NCBI RefSeq assembly: GCF_028069655.1
Contig: NZ_JAMCOS010000001.1
Location: 1,208,001-1,272,000, forward strand
Source of the DNA: Acidovorax sp. NCPPB 4044
GTDB lineage: Bacteria > Pseudomonadota > Gammaproteobacteria > Burkholderiales > Burkholderiaceae_C
Reading direction: 5' to 3'
DNA length: 64,000 nt
The notes below the pieces were generated by a model, which ran no database searches, was not told where the DNA came from, and saw only the letters and a list, made by a program, of their open reading frames with translations. The translations under genes were made by a program, and so were the position numbers. The first letter of the stretch is position 1, and every line of letters begins with the position of its first letter. Below, piece after piece: positions 1 through 8,579 of this stretch.

Positions 1-1083
1 GATGCCGGGTTCATGGGGATGACGATCCCCAAGGAATACGGCGGCCGCGGGCTGAGCTATCTCGATGCCGTGATCGTCGTCGAAGAAATGGCCAAGGCCT
101 GTGCAACCATGGGCCGCATTACCGTCGAGGCCAACATGGGGGCGATCGGCGCCATCATGCAATATGGCACCGAAGAGCAGAAGCGCCTCGCTGCAGATGC
201 AGTCTTGTCGGGAGACAAGCCCGCGATCTGCATCTCCGAACCAAACGCCGGCAGCGCGGCAAGCGAGATGACCACCCGTGCTGATCGTCGAGGCGACCAC
301 TACTACATCAACGGCGAGAAGTATTGGATCACTGGCGGTGGCGTATCGCGCCTTCACTTGATCTTCGCGCGAGTTTTCGATGATGGTATTGAGGAAGGCA
401 TTGGGGCCTTCCTTTGCTTGCGCGAGAACCCTGGATCCACGCCCGGCCTCGTGGTTGGCAAAAGGTCGCATGCCATGGGGGTGCGCGGGATTCCAGAGAC
501 GCATCTGGAATTTGATGACTTGAAGGTCCACAAGTCGATGCTCTTGGTTCCACCGGCTGGCCTCGCGCGGGGGTTTGCTGCACTGATGCAGGCCTACAAC
601 GCGCAACGGGTCGGCGCTGGAACCGTCGCTCTTGGAATTGCACAGGGAGCATTTGAAGAGGCGTTGAAGTATTCCAAAGCGAGACATCAGTTTGGGCGGC
701 CGATTGCAGAGTTTCAGGGCTTGCAATGGATGCTGGCTGATATGGCCACGCAACTGGAAGCCGCTCGCCACATGCTGCGAGCAGCAGCTGTGAGCGGAAA
801 GAACTTCCCGGACATGGTGCAAGCCGCTCAGGCCAAGATTTTTGCGGCCGAAATGGCCAACAAAGTTACCAATGATGCTTTGCAGATCCATGGGTCCAGC
901 GGCTATGGGCGCGACCTTCCGATGGAGCGGCACGTGCGAGATGCCCGCATGTTCACGATTGCGGGTGGAACAGCCCAGATCCTGCGAACGCAGGTAGCCA
1001 GCGCGCTCCTCGGAATGAAGCTGCCTCAAACCCGCGATGGCTTCGCCAATTCTCTCAATCTCTCCACGAACAAGGTGTCCTGA
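1..1083 (+). CDS. acyl-CoA dehydrogenase, 5' end cut by window edge
   Basis: FAD-dependent alpha,beta-dehydrogenation of an acyl-CoA thioester. The reading frame is open from base 1 (D-A-G-F before the first Met), so the gene starts outside the window; 360 residues are visible and roughly 30-40 N-terminal residues are missing compared with the usual 380-390. Visible family marks are the KYWITGG flavin-loop motif, an RHQFGRPI-type segment and a C-terminal DALQIHGSSGYG block. The C-terminal motif reads IAGGTAQI instead of IYEGTxQI, so the catalytic Glu of the MCAD/SCAD type is absent there; in the isovaleryl-CoA/long-chain type a GGT is normal and the base lies elsewhere. The stop at 1081-1083 abuts the next start at 1084, so it is cotranscribed with the ThDP enzyme. 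The substrate cannot be told from sequence. Confidence 0.93.
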   Translation, partial: DAGFMGMTIPKEYGGRGLSYLDAVIVVEEMAKACATMGRITVEANMGAIGAIMQYGTEEQKRLAADAVLSGDKPAICISEPNAGSAASEMTTRADRRGDHYYINGEKYWITGGGVSRLHLIFARVFDDGIEEGIGAFLCLRENPGSTPGLVVGKRSHAMGVRGIPETHLEFDDLKVHKSMLLVPPAGLARGFAALMQAYNAQRVGAGTVALGIAQGAFEEALKYSKARHQFGRPIAEFQGLQWMLADMATQLEAARHMLRAAAVSGKNFPDMVQAAQAKIFAAEMANKVTNDALQIHGSSGYGRDLPMERHVRDARMFTIAGGTAQILRTQVASALLGMKLPQTRDGFANSLNLSTNKVS

Positions 1084-2691
1084 ATGACTTCCGTTTCTCA
1101 AATCATTGGTCAACGTCTGTATGAAGCCGGATGTCGGCACGCTTTCGGTATTCCCGGTGGCGAAGTGCTTGCAGTCATGAAAGGTATTGACGACGCAGGC
1201 GTACGATTCACCTTGGTCAAGCACGAGAACTCCGGCGGATTCATGGCCGAAGGAGTCTTCCACAGGGATGGTGCTCCGGGCGTTTTGATCGCCACGTTGG
1301 GCCCAGGCGTTGCCAATGCCATCAACGTCGTTGCCAATGCCTGGCAAGACAGGGTGCCGATGCTCTTCATCACAGGCTGTGTTGACGAGAGCGAAGCAGC
1401 TACTTACACCCACCAGATCTTCGACCATTCCCAGTTGATGCGGCCGATAACCAAGGCGACTTTGCGGATGACTGCCGAATCCGCGGAGGTCATCATCGAC
1501 AAAGCCATAGCGATTGCCACCGACGATCCGCCGGGACCTGTTCATATCGATGTACCAATCAATGTAGCCATTGCGGAAGTAAAGGCTGCACTGGGTACCA
1601 GGCGCGTGCCTCCTGCTCCGTCAGCTCCAGCCCCGTCCGCTGCCTTTGATCAGGCCCGCGAATGGCTTTCTCGCGCAAAGCGCCCCATCATGATTGCGGG
1701 CGTTGACGCTTTGTATCACAAGGCGGACAAGGAAATCCTGGCGCTGGTAGAGGACCTGGGGATTCCTTTGATCACCACTTACAAGGCGAAGGGAATCGTC
1801 GATGAGCGGCATCCGCTGGTACTGGGTGGCGCAGGCTTGTCGCCCATGGCGGACAAGGTTCTCATGCCTTTGATTGAAGATGCTGACCTAGTGCTTCTTG
1901 CGGGCTACGACCCTATCGAGATGCGCGTGAATTGGCGAAATGTCTGGGACGAAGGAAAGCAAGTGGTCGAGTTTGCTGCGACGCGCAATACCCACTACAT
2001 GCACCAGGCATCGCTCTCGTTTGTGGGTGACATTCGTGCAGGACTGTCCGCTTTGCGGGAAGGTGTCAGCAAGGCATCTACGTGGACCGCGACACAGGTC
2101 GGCAGGTCCACGAAGGCTCTGAAAGCGATCTACCGTACAGATGAGGAGTGGGGCCCCGGTGCACTCGTCGACGTCGCTCGTCGCATGCTGCCAGCGAATA
2201 CGGTTGCAGCAGTGGATAGTGGCGCGCACCGGATTTTGCTCAGCCAGACGTGGCATTGCTACGAGTCGCACGGGCTGATGCAGTCCAGTGGTCTGTGCAC
2301 CATGGGTTGTTCACTTCCCCTAGGCATCGGTGCGAAATTGGCGGAGCCGTCGCGTCCCGTCGCCGTGTTCACCGGAGACGCTTGTCTGGAGATGACGCTC
2401 GGAGAACTGACCACTGCTCGGGATGCAAAAACGCCAGTGATCGTTTTCGTCTTTGCAGACGAGTCTTTGTCACTGATCGAGATAAAGCAGCGCGCCAACG
2501 GCCAGCCCAACCTGGGTGTCGACTTTGAACTGACTGACTTTGCCGCTGTGGGGCGTGCGCTGGGAGGGCAGGGCTTCGATGTTGCCTCCCGTTCAGAGTT
2601 GGAGGCAGCCATTACCCAGGCCCTGAATTCCAACGTTTTCAGCGTGATCAGCTGCAGGCTGCCACGCAAAGCATACGACGGTCGAATCTAA
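1084..2691 (+). CDS. ThDP-dependent acetolactate-synthase-like / decarboxylase-type enzyme
   Basis: A 535-residue member of the acetolactate synthase/oxalyl-CoA decarboxylase superfamily: N-terminal pyrimidine-binding domain with the activating Glu48 (HENSGG), central domain, and C-terminal diphosphate domain with GDA at 431-433. The motif that should end in Asn-Asn reads FADES, so Asp459 sits where yeast AHAS has its metal-ligand Asn577. This conservative change, plus GDA for GDG, separates it from true acetolactate synthases. No small regulatory subunit is nearby, which argues against branched-chain synthesis. It starts directly after the acyl-CoA dehydrogenase stop. Reactions to consider are decarboxylation or carboligation of a 2-oxo acid or 2-hydroxyacyl-CoA; sulfoacetaldehyde or sulfopyruvate chemistry is possible given the sulfate-exporter-like gene at the operon's end. 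The specific function is unknown. Confidence 0.85.
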   Translation: MTSVSQIIGQRLYEAGCRHAFGIPGGEVLAVMKGIDDAGVRFTLVKHENSGGFMAEGVFHRDGAPGVLIATLGPGVANAINVVANAWQDRVPMLFITGCVDESEAATYTHQIFDHSQLMRPITKATLRMTAESAEVIIDKAIAIATDDPPGPVHIDVPINVAIAEVKAALGTRRVPPAPSAPAPSAAFDQAREWLSRAKRPIMIAGVDALYHKADKEILALVEDLGIPLITTYKAKGIVDERHPLVLGGAGLSPMADKVLMPLIEDADLVLLAGYDPIEMRVNWRNVWDEGKQVVEFAATRNTHYMHQASLSFVGDIRAGLSALREGVSKASTWTATQVGRSTKALKAIYRTDEEWGPGALVDVARRMLPANTVAAVDSGAHRILLSQTWHCYESHGLMQSSGLCTMGCSLPLGIGAKLAEPSRPVAVFTGDACLEMTLGELTTARDAKTPVIVFVFADESLSLIEIKQRANGQPNLGVDFELTDFAAVGRALGGQGFDVASRSELEAAITQALNSNVFSVISCRLPRKAYDGRI

Positions 2692-2792
2692 GGTCGATTC
2701 GCTCGTAAAGGTCGAGCGTGCGCCAAACGTTCTCAGAGACGGGCGCGCGCTTTCCTACTCTCAGCAGTGCAGACGAAAACAGGAGACAAGCC

Positions 2793-3785
2793 ATGAATCG
2801 TCGAGACTATCTTGCAGGAGTTACAGGAGCCGCCACCATGATGGCGTGGACTTCGGAAAGAGCCTTTGCGCAACAGCGCTTCGATGGTGCGCCGACCGCA
2901 GCCCCCATCAAGCTGATTGCCCCGTTTCCTCCGGGCGGAACGGTAGACATACTGGCTCGCGCCTTGACGCTTTCGCTCACTCCCGCGCTCAACAGGCCAA
3001 TGGTAGTTGAGAACAAGGGTGGTGCTGGAGGAACGGTGGGTGCGGATATCGCTGCGCACTCGCCCGCTGATGGAAACACGCTGCTTTTTGCCACAGCCCA
3101 TCACGCCATCGCACAGTCCGTGTACCCCAAGTTAGGTTACGACATCCAGGCGGACTTCGCACCCGTCGCATTCTTGGGCCGTGTGAATCATGTCCTCATA
3201 TGCAACAAAGCACTACCGGTGACGAATGTGCTCGAGCTGGTCGACTACCTTAAAAGGAATCCAGGCCGGTTGAACTATGGAACGCCTGGGAGTGGCACGT
3301 TGCATCACCTGATGGCGGAGCAGTTCAAGGCTGCGTCAGGAACCAGCATGCAACATGTTCCCTACAAAGGATCGGGGCAGGCGATGGTGGATCTGATTGC
3401 GGGTCAGATCCACGTGTATTTCGAAACGATGCCATCCGCTCTTCAGCACATTAGAAATAAAAGCGTGCGCGCTCTGGCCGTAACTTCGCAGCGTCGTTCC
3501 GAGCATTTGCCAAACGTTCCTACCGTTGCCGAGAGTGGACTACCAGGCTATGACGCATCCAGTTGGTACGGACTTCTGGTTCCGAAGGGTACACCGCCTC
3601 GCTTCATAGACCAACTGAACAAGGCTGTGAATGCGGTCTATGAGGACCCGAACTTTGTTGTGCGTTGGACCGAACTGGGAGCGGAGCGGGGCGGAGGAAC
3701 TCCCCAGGATCTGGGCAAACTATTGGCTGATGAGGTTGGGCGCTGGAGCAAAGTCGCTACGACGGCCAATATCAAAGTGGAGTGA
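2793..3785 (+). CDS. Bug/TctC-family periplasmic solute receptor
   Basis: A 330-residue tripartite-tricarboxylate-type binding protein. ATG 2793 is chosen because AGGAGA lies just upstream and it gives a signal peptide with an Arg-Arg pair (MNRRDYLAG...ERAFAQ), possibly Tat-exported. Family signatures are PFPPGGTVDILAR, VENKGGAGG, the HVPYKGSG ligand loop and the PNVPTVAESG segment. Bug proteins bind carboxylates, amides or aromatic acids in the periplasm. No TctA/TctB membrane genes are in the window, so this is an orphan receptor, as is common in Comamonadaceae. It is the first of a tandem pair with the next gene, inside the cargo operon. Confidence 0.93.
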   Translation: MNRRDYLAGVTGAATMMAWTSERAFAQQRFDGAPTAAPIKLIAPFPPGGTVDILARALTLSLTPALNRPMVVENKGGAGGTVGADIAAHSPADGNTLLFATAHHAIAQSVYPKLGYDIQADFAPVAFLGRVNHVLICNKALPVTNVLELVDYLKRNPGRLNYGTPGSGTLHHLMAEQFKAASGTSMQHVPYKGSGQAMVDLIAGQIHVYFETMPSALQHIRNKSVRALAVTSQRRSEHLPNVPTVAESGLPGYDASSWYGLLVPKGTPPRFIDQLNKAVNAVYEDPNFVVRWTELGAERGGGTPQDLGKLLADEVGRWSKVATTANIKVE

Positions 3786-3789
3786 TCAG

Positions 3790-4761
3790 ATGAAACGCCG
3801 CCATTTGATTGCTGCTGCAGGCGCGTGCTGCGTGGCAGCACCCAATGTCTTTTCGCAGGGAACCGAAAAAGCTATCCGGCTCGTGGTTCCATTCGCACCC
3901 GGTGGGTCCGCTGACCTGATTCCACGCACGGTCGCCCCCATCATCGCGGAAATTCTTCGCCAACCCATTATTGTTGAAAACAGATCGGGTGCAGGCGGCA
4001 GCATTGGCAGTGCTCAGACTGCACGTAGCGCGCCAGACGGTTTGACCTTTGGAATTGCCACGGTGAGCACGCATGGCATTTATCCAGCGGTGGCCAAAGC
4101 GCCGCCCTACGACCCGCTCAAGGATTTTGTGTGCGTCAGCAATTTGGCGCTCGTGCCCAACGTGGTTTCCGTGCACCCTTCAGTTGCTGCATCGGATATC
4201 CGAGAATTTATGGCGCTAACACGCAATCCCCGATCGCCGCTGGATTTCGGCTCGCCAGGAATAGGTTCGCTGGGCCACATGATGGGTGAGTTGTACAAAC
4301 AGGCCACTCAGAGCTACCTTCTACACATACCTTATCGCGGCGCGGGCCCCGCACTGCAGGACACTTTGGCAGGTCAGGTCAGGGTGCTCTTCGACAACCT
4401 ACCTGCCTCACTGCCACACATCAAGGCCGGCAAACTTCGTGCGCTCGCGGTTGCGTGGCCATCGCGCGTGACCCAGTTGCCTGCAATACCCACATTTGTC
4501 GAGGCTGGCCTGCCCACTCTGAATGATCCTGCTTGGTTCGGCCTGGTGGCGCCTGCTGGTACGCCGGTGGCCACGGTGCAGCGCATGCAACAGGCGGTGG
4601 CTGCAGCCATGGCACGTCCTGACGTACGTGCAAGGATTGAAGAGATGGGGGCTGTCGCGTTGGGTGGCACCTCCGAAGCGTTCGCGCAAGAGATGCGTAA
4701 GGAACTCGCTAAATGGAAGCGGGTCGCGTCGCAGGGGAATATCACCCTGGAGTCCACATGA
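3790..4761 (+). CDS. Bug/TctC-family periplasmic solute receptor, second copy
   Basis: A 323-residue paralogue of the preceding receptor, starting 4 bases after its stop. ATG 3790 gives a short signal peptide (MKRRHLIAAAGAC...NVFSQ), again with twin basic residues. Shared marks are VPFAPGGSADLIPR, VENRSGAGG, HIPYRGAG and AIPTFVEAGLP. The ligand-facing segments differ from the first copy, so the two probably bind different but related ligands. The stop overlaps the start of the M20 hydrolase (ATGA), which implies translational coupling between substrate capture and hydrolysis. Confidence 0.93.
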   Translation: MKRRHLIAAAGACCVAAPNVFSQGTEKAIRLVVPFAPGGSADLIPRTVAPIIAEILRQPIIVENRSGAGGSIGSAQTARSAPDGLTFGIATVSTHGIYPAVAKAPPYDPLKDFVCVSNLALVPNVVSVHPSVAASDIREFMALTRNPRSPLDFGSPGIGSLGHMMGELYKQATQSYLLHIPYRGAGPALQDTLAGQVRVLFDNLPASLPHIKAGKLRALAVAWPSRVTQLPAIPTFVEAGLPTLNDPAWFGLVAPAGTPVATVQRMQQAVAAAMARPDVRARIEEMGAVALGGTSEAFAQEMRKELAKWKRVASQGNITLEST

Positions 4762-5948
4762 GCGACCAGTCCACATCAAAAGAGCCATCCAGTGCGGCGA
4801 TAAGCTGGCTGCGTGACCTCGTGAGGTTTCAAAGCCTATCGGGCAGTGCTTCCAACTTAGACCTGTTGGAGATGGCGGATTCTGCATTGAAGCTGATGGG
4901 TTTCAGCAGTCGGTTCACTTACTCATCGGATGGGAGGCGAGCAAACCTGTTTGCATCCATCGGGGGATCAACCGGTGGATTGCTGCTGTCTGGGCACACG
5001 GATGTCGTACCCGTTGCAGGCCAGAAGTGGAAATACTCGCCATTTGAACTCACTGAGGATTCAGAGAGACTCTTCGGACGCGGTAGCTGCGACATGAAGG
5101 GCTTCATTGCCGCCTGCATGGCAACGCTGCAACGTATCGATTTCAATTCGCTGAATGCCCCTCTGCACATCGCGCTTACCTACGATGAAGAGATTGGCTG
5201 CATTGGCGTGCGGCACTTGCTCGATGACTTGGCCAAATGCGGGATTCGACCATCCGCATGCATTGTCGGTGAGCCTACCAATATGCAGGCAGTGAGGTCT
5301 CACAAAGGGCGCCATGCTTATCGCTGCCGAGTGTTGGGTCAAGCGGCGCACTCGTCATTGAGCGGTCTCGGAGTGAATTCGCTGAGCTATGCGTGTGAAC
5401 TGGTTGGCCGCATTGAAGAGCAAGCGTCAAGATTGCGTGAGATGGAACGGGATGAGGGCTTCTATGTTCCCTATTCCACGATGGCGCCGTGCCGAATCGA
5501 AGGGGGTCATGCCAACAATGTGATTCCCGAGGAAACGGTGCTGGATTTTGATCTGCGCTTTCTTCCATCCACTGATCCAGAGCGCGCGCTAGGCCCCGTG
5601 CTGGAAGCGGCTGCTGGCCTTGCGGTGCAGATGCAACGCCGCATACCACAAGCAAGCATCGCCATAGAACGGCGAACGGGGGTGCCCGCATTGGCTGCAG
5701 ATTCTTCAAATGATGCCGTGACGGTGCTGGCACTGAATGCTGGAGCCGAGTTGGGGCCGCATGTGGCTTACACCACTGAAGGTGGTCTGTATCAGGCGGC
5801 AGGTATTCCAGCCATTGTGTGTGGTCCAGGGGATATAGCCCAAGCCCACACGGCGGACGAATACCTCCTGCGCTCTCAATTGGCGGCATGTGAGCACTTC
5901 TTGTATCGCCTTATCGCACAACACCCCGATGCGCCGAACGCCAAATGA
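4758..5948 (+). CDS. M20-family amidohydrolase, acetylornithine deacetylase (ArgE)-like
   Basis: A 396-residue metallohydrolase of the M20A/ArgE group. Visible metal-site motifs are SGHTDVVP, GRGSCDMKG and the catalytic DEEIG pair; a dimerisation lid lies between (HSSLSGLGVN region). ArgE itself deacetylates N-acetylornithine, but the setting, with Bug receptors upstream and an aldehyde dehydrogenase downstream, points to catabolic hydrolysis of an N-acyl or amide substrate rather than arginine synthesis. It starts at ATG 4758, overlapping the receptor stop, and its own stop overlaps the next start by four bases. The substrate is not deducible. Confidence 0.9.
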   Translation: MSDQSTSKEPSSAAISWLRDLVRFQSLSGSASNLDLLEMADSALKLMGFSSRFTYSSDGRRANLFASIGGSTGGLLLSGHTDVVPVAGQKWKYSPFELTEDSERLFGRGSCDMKGFIAACMATLQRIDFNSLNAPLHIALTYDEEIGCIGVRHLLDDLAKCGIRPSACIVGEPTNMQAVRSHKGRHAYRCRVLGQAAHSSLSGLGVNSLSYACELVGRIEEQASRLREMERDEGFYVPYSTMAPCRIEGGHANNVIPEETVLDFDLRFLPSTDPERALGPVLEAAAGLAVQMQRRIPQASIAIERRTGVPALAADSSNDAVTVLALNAGAELGPHVAYTTEGGLYQAAGIPAIVCGPGDIAQAHTADEYLLRSQLAACEHFLYRLIAQHPDAPNAK

Positions 5949-7432
5949 ATCCCCTTGAAACCTCAATAAGCCCCAGCGTTTTGGATCACATCAGCGATCC
6001 CGATTTGCTAAGAAAATCATCTTTCGTCCGTGGAGAATGGAGCGCCACTGGCCCGAAATTCGATGTGACCAATCCAACGACAGGAAAGGTCGTTGCCTGT
6101 GTTTCGGGCTCAAATGTGAGCGATGCGAAGAGTGCAATTTTTGCTGCACAAGCGGCACTGCAAGAGTGGAGGAAACTTCACGCAAAGGCTCGTTCACATC
6201 TACTGCGAGCTTGGTTTGAGCTGATCGAAGAGCATGCGGAAGACTTGGCGAAGATTCTTTCCGCGGAGCAAGGGAAGCCTCTACGAGAGGCGCGCTCAGA
6301 AGTCACCTATGGTGGTTCATTTGTGGAGTGGTATGCAGAGGAGTCAAAGCGACTGAACGGAGAACTGCTTCCGGCCTTCGAAACAGGTCGCCAGTTGATG
6401 GCGTTGCGTCAACCGATTGGCGTGTGCGCAGCTATCACACCCTGGAACTTCCCGATAGCGATGATCACCCGCAAGGTGGCGCCAGCGCTCGCAGCGGGAT
6501 GCACTGTGATCGTCAAGCCAGCTGAGCAGACTCCGCTGTCTGCATTGGCGCTTGTAGAACTAGCCCGAAGGGCCGGCATACCGGCGGGGGTCTTCAATGT
6601 GCTGGCCGCCGACGGGCCATCATCTGTGGCGATTGGCCGGGAACTTTGTGAAAGCCCCATTGTTCGCCACCTGTCCTTCACGGGATCTACCGCAGTCGGC
6701 AAGCTTCTCATGGCGCAATGTGCTCCGACGGTTAAGAAACTCGCTTTGGAACTCGGTGGCAATGCTCCTTTCATCGTCTTCGATGACGCGGATCTTCCGA
6801 GCGCGGTGGCAGGAGCCATTGCCAGCAAATTTCGCAATGCAGGTCAGACCTGCGTGTGTGCGAATCGAATTTACGTTCAAACTGGACTGCACGATGCTTT
6901 TTTGTCGCTCCTCGTTCAAGAGGTGAAAAAGCTCAAGATGGGCAACCCATTTGAAGCCGAAACCACCATCGGCCCGCTGATTGACGCCGATTCTGCTCTT
7001 AAGGTTCAACGGTTTGTTGACGATGCAGTCTCTCAAGGTGCGACCGCAGTCACTGGCGGAACGCCTGAAGCTGGGACTTTCTATCCTCCGACTGTGCTTC
7101 AGAACGTCAATGAACGCATGCTTTGCATGCGTGAGGAGACGTTCGGACCATTGGCTCCCATCTCCCGCTTTGACACGGAGGAGGACGTAATCCGATTAGC
7201 CAACGCTGGTGACTCTGGGCTCGCCGCGTACGTTTACACAAAAGACATAGCCAGGATCTTCAGGATTGCGGAAACGCTCGAATGCGGCATGCTGGGAGTT
7301 AATGCGTCATTAATTTCCAGTGAGCACGTTCCGTTTGGCGGGATCAAGCAATCAGGATTGGGAAGAGAAGGCGGACGGGTTGGCTTGGATGAATACACAG
7401 AAATAAAATACCTTTGCTTGGGGGGACTGTGA
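5945..7432 (+). CDS. gabD: NAD(P)-dependent semialdehyde dehydrogenase, GabD-like
   Basis: A 495-residue aldehyde dehydrogenase of the succinate-semialdehyde type. It has the PWNFPIAM cofactor segment, FTGSTAVGK, the catalytic-Glu block ELGGNAPFIVFDDADL and the nucleophile Cys303 in GQTCVCANR. The PFGGIKQSGLGREGG C-terminal signature fits SSADH or glutarate-semialdehyde DH; sulfoacetaldehyde dehydrogenases (SafD type) belong to the same group and cannot be excluded. It overlaps the M20 gene by four bases and the next gene by a GTGA overlap, so it is deep inside one operon. It would oxidise an omega-acid aldehyde produced by the preceding steps. Confidence 0.9.
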   Translation: MNPLETSISPSVLDHISDPDLLRKSSFVRGEWSATGPKFDVTNPTTGKVVACVSGSNVSDAKSAIFAAQAALQEWRKLHAKARSHLLRAWFELIEEHAEDLAKILSAEQGKPLREARSEVTYGGSFVEWYAEESKRLNGELLPAFETGRQLMALRQPIGVCAAITPWNFPIAMITRKVAPALAAGCTVIVKPAEQTPLSALALVELARRAGIPAGVFNVLAADGPSSVAIGRELCESPIVRHLSFTGSTAVGKLLMAQCAPTVKKLALELGGNAPFIVFDDADLPSAVAGAIASKFRNAGQTCVCANRIYVQTGLHDAFLSLLVQEVKKLKMGNPFEAETTIGPLIDADSALKVQRFVDDAVSQGATAVTGGTPEAGTFYPPTVLQNVNERMLCMREETFGPLAPISRFDTEEDVIRLANAGDSGLAAYVYTKDIARIFRIAETLECGMLGVNASLISSEHVPFGGIKQSGLGREGGRVGLDEYTEIKYLCLGGL

Positions 7433-8448
7433 ATCTCTCCGTATCTTTCACGCAATCGCGTGGGTGGTTCAGAAGCAATCTGCTCGGTATCGTACTTTGT
7501 GTAGTTATCGGTCTAGCGGCCGTAGCCATTGCGGGCCGCATAGGCGGAGCCACGTTCCTCTATGCGCTACTTCTTGGGGCGCTACTGCACCCCCTTCAGC
7601 AAAGCCCGCTCGTCGGGCAAGGCGTCGACTTTTGCGCTCGACAAGTATTGCGTGTCGGGGTTGCACTTCTCGGGGCGAGAATCACTTTTTCACAAGTGTC
7701 TGAGTTGGGCTGGACGCAGGTGATTATTTTAGTGCTTGCGATTGCGACAACCATCGCCTTTGGTATTGGCCTGGCCATGTGGTTGGGTATGCCGCGCTGG
7801 AAGGGCTTGCTTTCCGGTGGGGCTACTGCGATCTGTGGAGCTTCTGCTGCCTTGGCTCTCGCTGCAGCATTGCCCAGAGGGCCAGAGAAAGAACGCTTTA
7901 CCCTAGTGGTTGTGGTTGCGGTAACTGCGCTCTCTACCGTAGCCATGGTCAGCTATCCAATAATTGTCCAGTTTCTCCAGTTAAGCACCTCTCAAGCAGG
8001 ATTGTTCTTGGGTGGGGCAATTCACGATGTGGCTCAGGTCGTGGCCGCAGGGTTCATGATTTCCGATGAAACAGGGGAGCGCGCAACTATCGTGAAGTTA
8101 TTGCGAGTCGCATCGCTCGCAGTTGTGGTGGCATGTGTCGCGGCTGTCTACAGAGGGGAAAGCAGCCCCGATGGAAAAAAGGCACCCCTGTTGCCATGGT
8201 TCATGGTTGTATTTATTGCTTTGGCCACATTCAACAGCCTGAACTGGATAGGCCCTTCAATAAAACTGGCTGCCGATGAATCGTCTAGGGCAATGTTGGT
8301 CGTCGCGATCTCGGCACTAGGTGCTAAGAGTTCATTTGGCGGGCTTGTATCCGCAGGTTGGCGAGCCGCCTTACTCATTGTCGGTGAGACCGTTTGGATT
8401 GCTGTGTTCATTCTGGGATGCATTTGGTGGCTTCACCTCTACCATTGA
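7429..8448 (+). CDS. YeiH/UPF0324 (COG2855) putative sulfate exporter
   Basis: A 339-residue polytopic inner-membrane protein with about ten hydrophobic segments. GTG 7429, inside the gabD stop (GTGA) and preceded by a run of G, is preferred. Family marks are LLGARITFSQ, the GGATAICGASAALAL loop and LFLGGAIHDVAQVVAAGF. COG2855 members are annotated as putative sulfate exporters; the TauZ member sits in taurine (sulfonate) degradation clusters of alphaproteobacteria. Its place as last gene of a catabolic operon therefore suggests export of an anionic end product, possibly sulfate or sulfite. The transported ion is inference only. Confidence 0.85.
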   Translation: MNLSVSFTQSRGWFRSNLLGIVLCVVIGLAAVAIAGRIGGATFLYALLLGALLHPLQQSPLVGQGVDFCARQVLRVGVALLGARITFSQVSELGWTQVIILVLAIATTIAFGIGLAMWLGMPRWKGLLSGGATAICGASAALALAAALPRGPEKERFTLVVVVAVTALSTVAMVSYPIIVQFLQLSTSQAGLFLGGAIHDVAQVVAAGFMISDETGERATIVKLLRVASLAVVVACVAAVYRGESSPDGKKAPLLPWFMVVFIALATFNSLNWIGPSIKLAADESSRAMLVVAISALGAKSSFGGLVSAGWRAALLIVGETVWIAVFILGCIWWLHLYH

Positions 8449-8500
8449 TCACTTAACCTAAAGCGATTTACTACTGAACTTGGCTTCCGTGACAGTAGGG

Positions 8501-8535
8501 TGTCGCAAAACGTTTTTCCGTCGAAATTGTCGCAA
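8501..8535. promoter_or_regulatory. repeated motif upstream of the LysR gene
   Basis: The 131-base gap before the LysR gene holds two direct copies of TGTCGCAA (8501-8508 and 8528-8535) and, between them, TTTCCGTCG (8515-8523). The same nine bases recur on the other side of the LysR gene, at 9495-9503. This arrangement suggests binding sites for the LysR protein, or another regulator, controlling both it and the downstream transfer genes. No experimental or database support is claimed. Confidence 0.35.
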
Positions 8536-8579
8536 GCTTTTTTACTTAGTACGACGGTTTATCTGGGCACCAATCGCTG

